Source: Methylibium sp. (GTDB taxonomy: Bacteria > Pseudomonadota > Gammaproteobacteria > Burkholderiales > Burkholderiaceae_C). From it: 49,641 bases of DNA. The translations under genes and the position numbers were made by a program. Position 1 is the first letter of the stretch. Every line of letters begins with the position of its first letter. Below the pieces are notes generated by a model. That model had not been told where the DNA came from, did no database searches, and saw nothing but the letters and a program-made list of their open reading frames with translations. Location: NCBI RefSeq assembly GCF_013817345.1, contig NZ_JACDCW010000020.1, forward strand, positions 1 to 49,641, given 5' to 3'. Positions 9,203 to 17,941 of this stretch are shown here, piece after piece.

Positions 9203-9345
9203 GACCCCCAGCTCACTGCGTTCACGGCCCCCGAGGGGCGCTCAGCCGGCTCGGGAACCGAGTGCCGCGGCTCCAGGCCGACCTGCGTCGGCTTGGACGG
9301 CACGAACGCCTGCCGCCTCTGGCGGCGGGCGGCCCAGCGCCGGCT
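9203..9345 (-). repeat. Structured dispersed repeat, copy B (between queE and queD)
   Basis: This is the reverse-complement partner of copy A. Read on the minus strand the same hairpin order appears. The main stem is CCAAGCCGAC/GTCGGCCTGG around the same GCAG loop (plus-strand 9273-9282 and 9287-9296). The GTGCCG/CGGCAC outer pair is retained, and the TCG-loop hairpin is GCCCC/GGGGC (9227-9239). Relative to copy A, at least five stem positions are changed on both strands so that pairing is kept. It occupies almost the whole queE-queD gap. Confidence 0.8.
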
Positions 9346-9370
9346 GAACCGAACCCGGGACACTCACGAC

Positions 9371-9847
9371 ATGTTCGAACTCAGCCAGTCCTTTTATTTC
9401 GAGTCGGCCCACACGCTGCGCCGCGAGGTCGAGCGCAACGAGGCCGACGGCAGCCGGCGCGTGCATGGCCATACCTACACGGCCGAGGTCTGCGTCAGCG
9501 GCAAGGCCGATCGGGCGACCGGCATGGTGGTCGATCTGGCGGTGCTTCGCGCCGCCATCGCCGCCGTGCGCGAGCAGCTCGACCACCACTTTCTCGACGA
9601 GGTTCCCGGGCTCGGCATGCCGACGCTCGAGAACCTGTGCGTGTTCATCTACAAGCGCGTTGCGGCGCAGGTGCCGGCTGTTGCCAGCGTGAGCGTGGCG
9701 CGGCAGAGCAGCGGCGACCGCTGCGTGTACCGGGGGCCCGGTCGCCGTGGCGACGGAGCCAGGGCCGGCAGCGCCGGGGGTGCATCGGGCCACCACGATG
9801 ACGGCCACGGAAGCGACGGCGCAAACGGTGGCAACGGCGGTGAGTGA
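9371..9847 (+). CDS. queD: 6-carboxytetrahydropterin synthase family protein (QueD-like)
   Basis: A 158-residue member of the 6-pyruvoyl-tetrahydropterin synthase/QueD family. Its expected role is to turn dihydroneopterin triphosphate into 6-carboxytetrahydropterin, QueE's substrate. Zinc ligands are visible as H14 (ESAHTL) and H32/H34 (RVHGHTY). The catalytic Cys that normally sits four residues before the HGH motif is replaced by Ser28 (DGSRRVHGH). Residues 1-120 match the family; the last about 35 are a Gly/Asp/His-rich tail and overlap the start of bioA by 50 bp in another frame. Whether it is a true QueD or a related branch cannot be settled here. Confidence 0.85.
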   Translation: MFELSQSFYFESAHTLRREVERNEADGSRRVHGHTYTAEVCVSGKADRATGMVVDLAVLRAAIAAVREQLDHHFLDEVPGLGMPTLENLCVFIYKRVAAQVPAVASVSVARQSSGDRCVYRGPGRRGDGARAGSAGGASGHHDDGHGSDGANGGNGGE

Positions 9848-11201
9848 TTCCGCAACGCCGGGTGCGCCGAGCCTGGCCGAGCGCAGCCGCCGCGCTGTTT
9901 GGCATCCCTGCACGCAAATGAAGCGCCACGAGCGCGAGCCGCTGCTGGCCATTGCGAGCGCCGAAGGGCCGTGGCTTGTCGACACCGGCGGGCGGCGCTA
10001 TCTGGACGCGGTGAGTTCCTGGTGGGTCAACCTGTTCGGCCACGGCCACCCGCACATTCGTGCCGCACTCGCCGATCAATTTGCGACGCTCGACCACGTG
10101 ATGCTCGCCGGCCTGACGCACGAGCCGGTGGTCGCGCTCTCCGAGCGGCTGGGCGAGCTGACCGGCCTGGGCCACGCCTTCTACGCCAGCGACGGTGCTT
10201 CGGCCACCGAAATTGCGCTGAAGATGAGCGCGCACTACTGGCGCAACGCCGGCCGGCCGCAGAAGTGCGAGTTCGTCGGATTGGTGGGCGGCTATCACGG
10301 CGAGACGGTCGGGGCGCTTTCCGTGACCGACATCGCGCTGTTCCGCGAAGCGTATGCACCGCTTGTGCGGCTGAGCGCGGCGCTGCCTTCGCCCGATGCG
10401 CGGCAGGCCGCGCCGGGCGAGGACGCAGCGGCCTGCGCGCGTCGCGCTGCCGCCGCGCTTGGCGACTATCTGGCGCAGCACCACGAGCGCACCGCCGCGC
10501 TCATCCTCGAGCCGCTGGTGCAATGCGCCGCCGGCTTCGCGATGCACGACGCGGAGTACCTGCGCCTGGCGCGGGCGCTCTGCAGTCGCTTCGAAGTGCA
10601 CCTGATCTGCGACGAGATCGCAGTCGGCTTCGGTCGCACCGGCACCTTGTTCGCCCACCAGCAGGCCGCAAGCGCCGAGGCGCCCTGGCGGCCCGACTTC
10701 CTGTGCCTGTCAAAAGGCCTGACCGGAGGAACGCTGCCGCTGTCGGTCGTGCTGTGCACCGACGCGGTGTTCGAGGCCTTCTACGACGACCGCGTGGCGC
10801 GCGGCTTCCTGCATTCGCATTCCTACACTGGCAACCCGCTGGCCTGCCGTGCGGCACTGGCTGTGCTCGACCTGTTCGAGGAAGGGATCGACGGCGAGCC
10901 GGTGTTCGAGCGCAACCGCGTGACGGCGGCTCGCCTGAATGAACTGTGCGAACCCCTGAGCGCGCACCCTCGCGTGCGCGACGCCCGCCAGCTCGGCATG
11001 CTCTGGGCCTGGGACATCGACGACGCCGGCATCGACGGTTTCTCCGGCGCCTACCACCTGGAGGCGCGCGAACAGGGCCTGCTGCTGCGGCCGATCGGCA
11101 ACACGCTCTATTTCATGCCGCCCTACGTGCTCGACAACGCGGCGCTGGAGCAGTTGGCTGGCGGTGCGCTGCGCGCGCTCCATGCGGTGTGCGGGTCATG
11201 A
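9798..11201 (+). CDS. bioA: Adenosylmethionine-8-amino-7-oxononanoate aminotransferase
   Basis: BioA, 467 residues, is a PLP-dependent class III aminotransferase that makes 7,8-diaminopelargonate, using SAM as amino donor. Seen: the family opening AVWHPCTQMKRHEREPLLAI (about 33-52), DGASATEIALKMS, GGYHGETVGALSVT, CDEIAVGFGRTG, and the PLP lysine in LCLSKGLTGGTLPLSV. The first about 25 residues are low-complexity and family homology begins at about SLAERSRRAVWHP. The ATG at 9798 lies inside the queD tail; an in-frame GTG at 9747 is also possible. First gene of a bioA-bioD-bioF set; bioB is not in the window. Confidence 0.95.
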   Translation: MTATEATAQTVATAVSDSATPGAPSLAERSRRAVWHPCTQMKRHEREPLLAIASAEGPWLVDTGGRRYLDAVSSWWVNLFGHGHPHIRAALADQFATLDHVMLAGLTHEPVVALSERLGELTGLGHAFYASDGASATEIALKMSAHYWRNAGRPQKCEFVGLVGGYHGETVGALSVTDIALFREAYAPLVRLSAALPSPDARQAAPGEDAAACARRAAAALGDYLAQHHERTAALILEPLVQCAAGFAMHDAEYLRLARALCSRFEVHLICDEIAVGFGRTGTLFAHQQAASAEAPWRPDFLCLSKGLTGGTLPLSVVLCTDAVFEAFYDDRVARGFLHSHSYTGNPLACRAALAVLDLFEEGIDGEPVFERNRVTAARLNELCEPLSAHPRVRDARQLGMLWAWDIDDAGIDGFSGAYHLEAREQGLLLRPIGNTLYFMPPYVLDNAALEQLAGGALRALHAVCGS

Positions 11202-11246
11202 GCGCGGCGCCGAGCTGCTGGTCGTCGCGGTCGTTGCGCCTCGCAG

Positions 11247-11313
11247 CCGGAAGCGGGGTCGCCGACTTCGTTCGGCAAAGTCCTACTCACTGCGTCGGCG
11301 ACCCCGCTCCCGG
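11247..11313 (+). repeat. Large intergenic inverted repeat (hairpin)
   Basis: Two 20-nt arms at 11247-11266 and 11294-11313, matching at 19 of 20 positions when one is reverse-complemented, around a 27-nt loop. The core GCGGGGTCGCCGAC is perfect. It lies in the 507-bp bioA-bioD gap and has no T-tract, so it looks like a dispersed repeat rather than an ordinary terminator. The rest of the gap up to 11546 has no gene I recognise. Confidence 0.7.
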
Positions 11314-11546
11314 CTGGGCCGGTCTTTTGCGGCACGCTGAAAGAGCACCGTGCTGGCCGCAAAGCCGGGCATCCGAATCCGGCTTTGCTCGCGCTGACTC
11401 CTCCATCGGAGCATTGATCCATCCGATCATCGTCCGCCGGCCGTGTACGAGCTGGCGCGTTTCGCCCAGCGCAGGTCGTGCAAAGCGCGGTGGGGCCGCG
11501 AAGATGAAACTGGACTTTCCGGAACGATCGTTGCAGCGTGTTGGCC

Positions 11547-11640
11547 CCTTCTCCCGCTCGCGGGAGAAGGCGGGGGATGAGGGTATGGCGCGCTGCACCG
11601 CCCCTTACCCCAACCCTCTCTCGCACGCGGGAGAGGGAGT
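11547..11640 (+). repeat. Inverted pair of REP-like units (BIME-like)
   Basis: The first unit has a perfect 10-bp stem CCTTCTCCCG/CGGGAGAAGG (11547-11556 and 11561-11570), followed by GGGGGATGAGGG. The second unit, in reverse orientation, reads CCCCTTACCCCAACCCTCTC ... GGGAGAGGGAG. Together they can fold head-to-head. They are the same family as the single unit at 4404-4436. They lie 69 bp upstream of bioD and separate it from bioA. Confidence 0.75.
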
Positions 11641-11708
11641 TCTGGCCGCGTTGTTCAGAGAGCATTTCATGCCTCGCGGGACCTGCGAAGTGCGGTGGGG
11701 CCACTGAC

Positions 11709-12368
11709 GTGAGCCGCGGCTGGTTCGTCACAGGAACCGACACCGGCGTCGGCAAGACGCTGGCGAGTTGCGCGCTGCTGCATGCGCTGCGTGCGGCTCA
11801 CCCGCGCTGCATCGGCATGAAACCGGTCGCCGCAGGCACCGACACGCAGGGCCACAACGAGGACGTGCTCGCGTTGCGTGCGGCCAGCAACGTGGCAGTG
11901 CCGGCAACGTTGGACAACCCGGTGCTGCTCGCCGAGCCGCTGTCGCCGCACATTGCCGCGGCGCGCGCTGGCCGCTCCATTGAAATCAAGGCGATCGTCC
12001 GCGCTTACGGCGAACTCGCCTCGCAGGCCGACGCGGTCGTGGTCGAGGGCGCGGGCGGCTTTCTCGTGCCGCTGTCGCCGAACGAGACGGGCGCCGACCT
12101 GGCGGCTGCGCTCGGCCTGCCGGTGATCCTGGTCGTCGGCCTGCGCCTGGGCTGCCTCAACCATGCGCTGCTCACGCGCGACGCGATCCAGGCCCGCGGC
12201 TTGCGGCTCGCCGGCTGGATCGCCAACCGCATCGATCCGACGATGGCCGAGCAGGAGGCGAACCTCGCTTACCTGCGCGAGCAACTCGGCGCGCCGCTGC
12301 TGGCCGACTGGCCCTGGCAGCCCGGGGCCGAGACCCGCGGCTTGCGGCTGCTGCAACTGCCCGATTGA
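11709..12368 (+). CDS. bioD: Dethiobiotin synthetase
   Basis: BioD, 219 residues, closes the ureido ring of dethiobiotin using ATP and CO2. The P-loop is GTDTGVGKT at residues 9-17, followed by the substrate lysine in GMKPVAAG and the conserved [10 protein letters not shown] motif. Length is normal. The start is GTG at 11709, fixed by the P-loop position; no strong ribosome-binding site is visible. bioF begins 4 bp after its stop, so bioD and bioF are translationally close, whereas 507 bp of repeat-rich DNA separates bioD from bioA. Confidence 0.96.
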   Translation: MSRGWFVTGTDTGVGKTLASCALLHALRAAHPRCIGMKPVAAGTDTQGHNEDVLALRAASNVAVPATLDNPVLLAEPLSPHIAAARAGRSIEIKAIVRAYGELASQADAVVVEGAGGFLVPLSPNETGADLAAALGLPVILVVGLRLGCLNHALLTRDAIQARGLRLAGWIANRIDPTMAEQEANLAYLREQLGAPLLADWPWQPGAETRGLRLLQLPD

Positions 12369-12372
12369 GCCG

Positions 12373-13569
12373 ATGGCTACGCCGACCGAAACCTTCGTCA
12401 CCGCGCTGCAGGCGCTCGATGCGAGCGGGCTGCGTCGCCGCCGTCGCGTGGTGGCGCCCCAAGATGGCGCCATGCTGCTCGCCGATGGCCTGCCGCGCCT
12501 GGCTTTCGCGAGCAACGACTATCTCGGCCTGGCGCAGCATCCCGCGCTGATCGAAGCTGCACAGGCTGCGGCAGCGCGCTACGGCGTCGGCGCGACCGCC
12601 TCGCCGCTGGTCTGCGGCCACAGCCCGGCGCATGCGGCGCTCGAAGACGAGCTCGCGCGCTTCGTCGGCCTGCCGCGCGCCTTGTACTTCTATGCCGGCT
12701 ATGCCGCCAACACGGGGATCATTCCCGCGCTGGTCGAACGCGGCGACGCGCTGCTCTCGGATGCGCTGAACCACGCTTGCCTGATCGACGGCGCGCGGTT
12801 GTCGCGCGCCGAGGTGCAGGTCTTTCCGCACAAGGACATGGCGGCGTTGGAGGAGGCGCTGATCGCCACGCGCAGCGCACGGCGCCGGCTCGTCGTCACC
12901 GATGCTGTTTTCAGCATGGACGGCGACCTGGCTTCGCTGCCGGAACTGCTCGAGCTGTGCGAGCGCTTCGACGCCTGGCTGCTGATCGACGACGCGCACG
13001 GCTTCGGCGTGCTGGGCGAAGGCGGGCGCGGCAGCCTCTCGCACTGGGGCTTGCGCGCCGGCGCGATGCCGGAGCGGCTGATCTACATGGCCACCCTCGG
13101 CAAGGCGGCCGGCGTGGCGGGTGCCTTCGTGGCCGGGCCGGAGCCGGTGATCGAGTGGCTCATGCAGAAGTCGCGCACGTACATGTTCGCGACCGGCGCG
13201 CCGGCGATGGTGGCCGAGGCCTTGCGCGCGAGCCTGCGGGTGATCGAGTCGGAAGGCTGGCGGCGCGAACAGCTCGTCAGACTGGGTGAGCGCCTGCGTT
13301 CAGGCCTGGTCGCGCTGCCGTGGCAGTCACCGCACAGCGACACGCCGATCCGGCCGCTGCTGCTCGGCGAGAGCGCGCTGGCGCTGGAGGTGATGGCCGC
13401 GCTGGAGGCGCAGGGCATCTGGGTCCCCGCCATCCGCCCCCCCACGGTGCCGCAGGGCTCGGCGCGGCTGCGTGTCTCACTCTCCGCGCTGCACAGCGCC
13501 GACGATGTCGAGCGTCTGTGCGCGGCACTGCGAAGCATCGCTGCCTCGGGCGCCGGCAGAGGCGCCTGA
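12373..13569 (+). CDS. bioF: 8-amino-7-oxononanoate synthase
   Basis: BioF, 398 residues, is a PLP enzyme that condenses pimeloyl-ACP (or pimeloyl-CoA) with alanine to give KAPA, BioA's substrate. Seen: [51 protein letters not shown], and the PLP lysine in [14 protein letters not shown]. Length is normal. The ATG at 12373 follows bioD directly. It is last in the bioA-D-F run and converges on the hepT/mntA pair; the 62 bp between show no terminator. Confidence 0.96.
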   Translation: MATPTETFVTALQALDASGLRRRRRVVAPQDGAMLLADGLPRLAFASNDYLGLAQHPALIEAAQAAAARYGVGATASPLVCGHSPAHAALEDELARFVGLPRALYFYAGYAANTGIIPALVERGDALLSDALNHACLIDGARLSRAEVQVFPHKDMAALEEALIATRSARRRLVVTDAVFSMDGDLASLPELLELCERFDAWLLIDDAHGFGVLGEGGRGSLSHWGLRAGAMPERLIYMATLGKAAGVAGAFVAGPEPVIEWLMQKSRTYMFATGAPAMVAEALRASLRVIESEGWRREQLVRLGERLRSGLVALPWQSPHSDTPIRPLLLGESALALEVMAALEAQGIWVPAIRPPTVPQGSARLRVSLSALHSADDVERLCAALRSIAASGAGRGA

Positions 13570-13631
13570 CTCCCGTCAGCCGATTGCGGCACTTGACTGC
13601 GCTCCATGCGTCGTGCGAGCGCCTGTCTCCG

Positions 13632-13985
13632 TCACTGTTGCGCTGACTGCTGTTCCAAGGTCCGCAATTCGGCCAGCAGCGGTGGGAGTTCCTCGCTGAC
13701 CGTCTTCCACAAGACAGTCGCGTCGATGTCGAAGTAGGCATGAACCAGTCTGTTGCGCATGCCGACCATCGGCTTCCATGGCAGTGAGGGCATCAGCACC
13801 CGGCCGGCAGGACTGACTTTCGAGGCTGCCTCTCCGACGATCTCGACCGCGCGTGCAACGGCGAACAACAGCATCTTGTTCGTGAAGAACTCGGTGGGCT
13901 GCCGTCCTGCAGAAAATTCGAGCGCCGACTCGGCGGCCTCGATCATGTGCCGCAACCGGATGCGGTCGGGTTCGGTCAGATTCAT
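13632..13985 (-). CDS. hepT: HepT-family toxin (HEPN, DUF86)
   Basis: A 117-residue HEPN-domain protein of the HepT family, the ribonuclease toxin of HEPN/MNT toxin-antitoxin systems. The RX4HXY active-site motif is intact as R77-NRLV-H82-A-Y84 (MVGMRNRLVHAYFDID). Tyr84 is the residue MntA antitoxins adenylylate in studied systems. Its ATG overlaps the mntA stop by 4 bp, with antitoxin first, the usual order. RNase activity is inferred from the family; with catalytic residues intact there is no sign of decay. Confidence 0.9.
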   Translation of the reverse strand: MNLTEPDRIRLRHMIEAAESALEFSAGRQPTEFFTNKMLLFAVARAVEIVGEAASKVSPAGRVLMPSLPWKPMVGMRNRLVHAYFDIDATVLWKTVSEELPPLLAELRTLEQQSAQQ

Positions 13986-14284
13986 TGCGCGTATTGCACT
14001 TCGGCGTGCGCGACCACCTGATCCCGAAAGTGGCGGCTCAGGTCGTCGGCGGTGCGCAGGTCGATTGTGTGGCCACCGAAGAGCGGAGACAGCTCCTGCT
14101 CGATCTCCGCCATGCGCATGAGGCCGGGCGTCGCGCCGGGTTCAAACTCGACCAACAGGTCCACGTCGCTGTCTGAGCGCGCCGCGCCCTTCAGCCGCGA
14201 GCCGAACAACGCGAGCCGACTGATGCCGTACCTGCGACAGACCTTTGCCAAGTGCTCAGGGTCTGCCTTCACCGTGTTGTCCAT
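13982..14284 (-). CDS. mntA: MntA-family antitoxin (minimal nucleotidyltransferase)
   Basis: A 100-residue minimal nucleotidyltransferase, the partner of HepT. The active-site motif GSX10DXD is complete: G28-S29 and D40/D42 (LFGSRLKGAARSDSDVDLLV). Known MntA proteins neutralise HepT by AMPylating its HXY tyrosine. I chose the ATG at 14284 because an AGAGG ribosome-binding site fits it; an upstream in-frame TTG at 14293 is too close to that site. The pair sits 18 bp downstream of miaB on the same strand and may share its transcript. Confidence 0.9.
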   Translation of the reverse strand: MDNTVKADPEHLAKVCRRYGISRLALFGSRLKGAARSDSDVDLLVEFEPGATPGLMRMAEIEQELSPLFGGHTIDLRTADDLSRHFRDQVVAHAEVQYAQ

Positions 14285-14302
14285 GATGATCAAGCCTCTT
14301 CG

Positions 14303-15700
14303 TCAACTTGCGACAGCCGCGTCCTCGCGCGTGAGCACCGCCCCACGCAGCGAGTGCGGGTAAGCCTCGGTGATCGTCACGTCGATCATCTGCCCGACCA
14401 GCCGCGCCGGCCCGGCGAAGTTGACGATGCGGTTGCACTCCGTGCGGCCCATCAGTTCCGGCCCGTCCTTGCCGAGCTTGCGCGCCGGGCCTTCGACCAG
14501 GATGCGCTGCACCGTGCCGACGCGGCTTTTGCCGATGCGCCGGCCGTTGGCCTCGATAGCCGCCTGCACCTGCTGCAGTCGCGCCAACTTCACGGCCGGT
14601 GTTGTCTCGTCATGCAGGGCCGCAGCCGGCGTGCCCGGCCGCTTGCTGAAGACGAAGCTGAAGCTGTGGTCGAAGCCGACGTCGTCGATGAGCTTCATCG
14701 TGCGCGCGTGGTCCTCTTCGGTCTCGCCGGGAAAGCCGACGATGAAGTCGGTGGACAGGCTGATGCCGGGCCGCAGGGCGCGCAGCTTGCGAATCGTCGA
14801 CTTGTATTCGAGCGAGGTATAGCCGCGCTTCATCGCGCCGAGGATGCGGTCGCTGCCGTGCTGCACCGGCAGGTGAAGGTGATTCACGAGTTGCGGCACC
14901 TTGGCGTAGACATCGATCAGGCGCTGGCTGAACTCGTTCGGATGACTCGTGGTGTAGCGGATGCGCGCGATGCCGGGGATCTCGGCCACGTACTCGATCA
15001 GCAGCGCGAAGTCGGCGATCTTCGTCCCTCCGTTGTCACCGCGGCCCATCGTGCCGCGGTAGCCGTTGACGTTCTGGCCGAGCAGCGTCACTTCCTTCAC
15101 GCCCTGTTCGGCCAGGCCGGCCACTTCGGTCAACACGTCGTCGAAGGGCCGCGAAACCTCTTCGCCGCGCGTGTAGGGCACCACGCAGTAGCTGCAGTAC
15201 TTGGAGCAGCCTTCCATGATAGAGACGAAGGCTGTTGCGCCTTCCACCCGCGCGGGCGGCAGGTGGTCGAACTTCTCGATTTCCGGAAAGCTGATATCAA
15301 CCTGCGGGCGCTGCTGAGCGACGCGCGCAGCCAGCATCTGGGGCAGCCGGTGCAGCGTCTGCGGGCCGAACACCACATCGACGTACGGCGCGCGCTCGAC
15401 GATGGCCGCACCTTCCTGACTCGCGACGCAACCGCCCACGCCGATCAGCGCGCCGCGTGCCTTCAGGTGCTTGACGCGGCCCAGGTCGCTGAACACCTTC
15501 TCCTGTGCCTTCTCGCGCACCGAGCAGGTGTTGAAGAGGATCAGGTCGGCCTGCTCCACGTCGGTCGTCGGCTCGTAGCCCTCGGCCGCACGTAGCACGT
15601 CGGCCATCTTGTCGGAGTCGTATTCGTTCATCTGGCAGCCGAAGGTCTTGATGAACACCTTCTTGCCGCCACCGGTCTTGGCGTCGTGTTGTTCGCTCAT
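14303..15700 (-). CDS. miaB: tRNA-2-methylthio-N6-dimethylallyladenosine synthase
   Basis: MiaB, 465 residues, is a radical SAM methylthiotransferase acting on i6A37 of tRNAs that read UNN codons. Domains: N-terminal UPF0004 domain with its three cluster cysteines ([39 protein letters not shown]), radical SAM core with [15 protein letters not shown] at about 170-184, and a C-terminal TRAM domain (from about 385). Length is normal. It starts 10 bp after the preceding secreted-protein gene. Confidence 0.97.
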   Translation of the reverse strand: MSEQHDAKTGGGKKVFIKTFGCQMNEYDSDKMADVLRAAEGYEPTTDVEQADLILFNTCSVREKAQEKVFSDLGRVKHLKARGALIGVGGCVASQEGAAIVERAPYVDVVFGPQTLHRLPQMLAARVAQQRPQVDISFPEIEKFDHLPPARVEGATAFVSIMEGCSKYCSYCVVPYTRGEEVSRPFDDVLTEVAGLAEQGVKEVTLLGQNVNGYRGTMGRGDNGGTKIADFALLIEYVAEIPGIARIRYTTSHPNEFSQRLIDVYAKVPQLVNHLHLPVQHGSDRILGAMKRGYTSLEYKSTIRKLRALRPGISLSTDFIVGFPGETEEDHARTMKLIDDVGFDHSFSFVFSKRPGTPAAALHDETTPAVKLARLQQVQAAIEANGRRIGKSRVGTVQRILVEGPARKLGKDGPELMGRTECNRIVNFAGPARLVGQMIDVTITEAYPHSLRGAVLTREDAAVAS

Positions 15701-15710
15701 TGCTGCCGCC

Positions 15711-16097
15711 TCAGGGCTTGGTCCATGTCTGCGCGATCGGGTCGAAGCGCAGGCGTGCCGCCTCTGCGGCCGTCTTGGGCCAGGGCAGCTTCAGCTCCTC
15801 GGTGCGCAGCAGCCACACGTCCTTGATCAGGCCCACCGTGTCCACCGTGTACATCGACGTGTAACGCTGGCCGACGATGCTGTGGGACATGACCAGCATG
15901 TTGTCGCCGCCGCGGATGCGCACTCCCGGCGCCATGCGCGCGGGCTGCCGGTTGAGCAGCACCTCCGGCGGCGCGCCGAAGGCGATCGTGCCCTTGAGCG
16001 CGTTGTGCGGAAAGTTGCGCGGCACCTGAGCGGTGGCGGCGAGCGGCGCGCTCAGGACGAGCGCGGTCAGAAGGGCGGCAGAAGTACAGCGGTACAT
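15711..16097 (-). CDS. Secreted hypothetical protein
   Basis: A 128-residue protein with a clear Sec signal peptide ([23 protein letters not shown], probable cleavage after ATA) and a mature part of about 105 residues that I do not assign to a named family. The mature part contains [18 protein letters not shown] and ends [13 protein letters not shown]; no cysteines occur after cleavage. The frame is open further upstream, but the signal peptide fixes the start at 16097. A TACAAT box (16197-16202, minus strand) about 95 bp upstream could be its -10. It is followed closely by miaB. Confidence 0.75.
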   Translation of the reverse strand: MYRCTSAALLTALVLSAPLAATAQVPRNFPHNALKGTIAFGAPPEVLLNRQPARMAPGVRIRGGDNMLVMSHSIVGQRYTSMYTVDTVGLIKDVWLLRTEELKLPWPKTAAEAARLRFDPIAQTWTKP

Positions 16098-16349
16098 GGT
16101 GTTGATCCAGTGGCTGTCGCAGGCGCAGTGCCTGCGGGAAAAGCGCCCCGCTTCGAGCCGGGCGCCGTGCACGCGAGGGGTTGCGCGCTGCCGGAAATTG
16201 TAGGCGCCGGGTGCTCGGGGCCGGCGCTCGGAGCCGCTCGACGGTCGTGACATTGGCCATGCCGCCGCCTTCGCGCATCGTCTGCCGCCCGTAGCGCTCG
16301 ACCCTTCGGGTGCGGGTCATGCACGGGCGTCGGCTCGATGCAATCGGCT

Positions 16350-17489
16350 TCATAGGACACCGTCGCGCTGCAGTTGCGTGATGGTGCGTTCGGCACAACC
16401 CCAATCGCGCAGGATGTCCGCCCCGTTGGCGCCTGCCTGTACCGCCCCGGCCGGCCGCTCGGCCGGCGTGCGGCTGAAGCGGGGCGCCGGCGCCGGCTGA
16501 GTGATGCCGTCGATCTCCATGAAGGTGCTGCGTGCCCGGTTGTGAGGGTGCAGCGGCGCCTCGTTCCAGTCGAGCACGGGCGCGAAACACGCATCGCTGC
16601 CTTCGAACACCGCACACCACTCATCGCGCGTGCGTTGCGTGAACACCCCGGCAAAGCGCTCGCGCAGGGCCGGCCAGCGGCTGCGGTCCATCTGAGCCTC
16701 GGCTTCGACATCCTCCAATCCCAGGCGCTCCAGCAGCTCGGCATAGAAGGCCGGCTCGAGCGCACCTACGGCGACATGCTTGCCATCGGCGCAGGCATAC
16801 GTGGCGTAGAAGGGCGCGCCGCCATCGATCAGATTGCTGCCGCGCGCCGGCTGCCAGGCACCTCCGGCATGCAAGCCGTAGAACATGGCCGACAACAGCG
16901 CGGCGCCATCGGTCATGGCCGCATCGACGACCTGGCCCCGGCCGCTGCCGCGCGCCTCGTGCAGGGCGCACAGCACGCCGAACGCCAGCAGCATGGCGCC
17001 GCCGCCGTAGTCGCCCACGTAGTTGAGCGGCGGTACCGGGCCGGTCTGCGCACCGCCGATGGCATGCAGAGCACCGCTGATCGCGATGTAGTCGATGTCG
17101 TGGCCGGCGCGTGCGGCCAGCGGGCCGTGCTGCCCCCAGCCGGTCATGCGTCCATAGATCAGACGCGCGTTGCGGGCCAGGCACACGTCGGGGCCGAGGC
17201 CCAGGCGCTCCATCACGCCGGGGCGGTAGCCTTCGATCAGCACATCGGCGCGCTCGATCAGGCCGAGCACGGCGTCGGCGGCGCCGGGCCGGCGCAGATC
17301 GATGGCCAGCGAGCGCCGGCCTCGCGCCGGGATGTCCAGGCGCGGTGGCAGTCCGAGTGTGCCCACGGCCCCTGGCCGGTCAATGCGGATCACCTCGGCG
17401 CCCATGTCGGCGAAGAGCATCGCGCAAAACGGGGCCGGGCCGAGCCCAACCATCTCGACCACCTTCAAACCCGCCAGCGGACCCGCCAT
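16350..17489 (-). CDS. CaiB/BaiF family CoA-transferase, alpha-methylacyl-CoA racemase-like
   Basis: A 379-residue family III CoA-transferase. Seen: [32 protein letters not shown] at the N-terminus, [13 protein letters not shown] (the His of the racemase active-site pair) and [14 protein letters not shown] (the catalytic Asp). This His/Asp combination is that of alpha-methylacyl-CoA racemase, so epimerisation of 2-methylacyl-CoA in branched-chain or sterol-type degradation is the likelier role than CoA transfer. A GGAACAGG ribosome-binding site precedes the ATG. It stands alone: 205 bp separate it from pqqA upstream, with a terminator between. Confidence 0.88.
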   Translation of the reverse strand: MAGPLAGLKVVEMVGLGPAPFCAMLFADMGAEVIRIDRPGAVGTLGLPPRLDIPARGRRSLAIDLRRPGAADAVLGLIERADVLIEGYRPGVMERLGLGPDVCLARNARLIYGRMTGWGQHGPLAARAGHDIDYIAISGALHAIGGAQTGPVPPLNYVGDYGGGAMLLAFGVLCALHEARGSGRGQVVDAAMTDGAALLSAMFYGLHAGGAWQPARGSNLIDGGAPFYATYACADGKHVAVGALEPAFYAELLERLGLEDVEAEAQMDRSRWPALRERFAGVFTQRTRDEWCAVFEGSDACFAPVLDWNEAPLHPHNRARSTFMEIDGITQPAPAPRFSRTPAERPAGAVQAGANGADILRDWGCAERTITQLQRDGVL

Positions 17490-17630
17490 GCCTGTTCCCC
17501 GTTCTTGTGCACGGCCCGATGCTCACACGGGGAGCGCCTTCCGATCCAGAGAGGCGACTTCTCGCCCGTCGGCGCTTCGGCGCCGAATCGTGCGCCCTCG
17601 CGCTTGCGAACTCCTTCTTTCGCAGGACGC

Positions 17631-17659
17631 AAAAAAGCCCGCTTGCAGCGGGCTTTTTC
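17631..17659 (-). terminator. Intrinsic terminator after pqqA
   Basis: Stem AAAAGCCCGC/GCGGGCTTTT with a 5-nt loop and T-runs on both strands. It lies 36 bp beyond the pqqA stop and upstream of the CoA-transferase gene, so it should end the pqq message. A second hairpin without T-tract (TCGGCGC-TTCG-GCGCCGA, 17569-17586) follows it. Confidence 0.85.
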
Positions 17660-17694
17660 TGACTCCGGGGCGAACCCCGAAGCGCGACGCGCTC

Positions 17695-17769
17695 TCAGCG
17701 GGCCGAGATGTACATCGTGATTTCGAAGCCGTAACGCAGGTCGGTGGCTTGGGGCTTGGTCCAGTTCAT
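17695..17769 (-). CDS. pqqA: PQQ precursor peptide PqqA
   Basis: A 24-codon gene for the ribosomally made precursor of pyrroloquinoline quinone. It begins MNWTKPQATDLRYGF and carries the invariant Glu and Tyr (E16 and Y20, in FEITMY) that PqqE cross-links to build the cofactor. A strong AAGGAG ribosome-binding site lies 7 bp before the ATG and a terminator follows. It is downstream of pqqE, separated by 172 bp, whereas the usual operon order is pqqA first and pqqE last. No pqqB, pqqC or pqqD is in the window. Confidence 0.93.
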   Translation of the reverse strand: MNWTKPQATDLRYGFEITMYISAR

Positions 17770-17941
17770 GGTCTTACTCCTTGATCGGTTGCACAGCACC
17801 GAGGCGGTGTCTGCGAGGTGGGCACGACATGCATGCCGCTTCCCATGAAACGCATGGTGCCCCCTAGTCGCGAGCTGCGGTAGTCCTCGATCCATGAATG
17901 CAGCCTAATGATTTTCTGCAATGAGCGGCTCTGCGGGCGGT

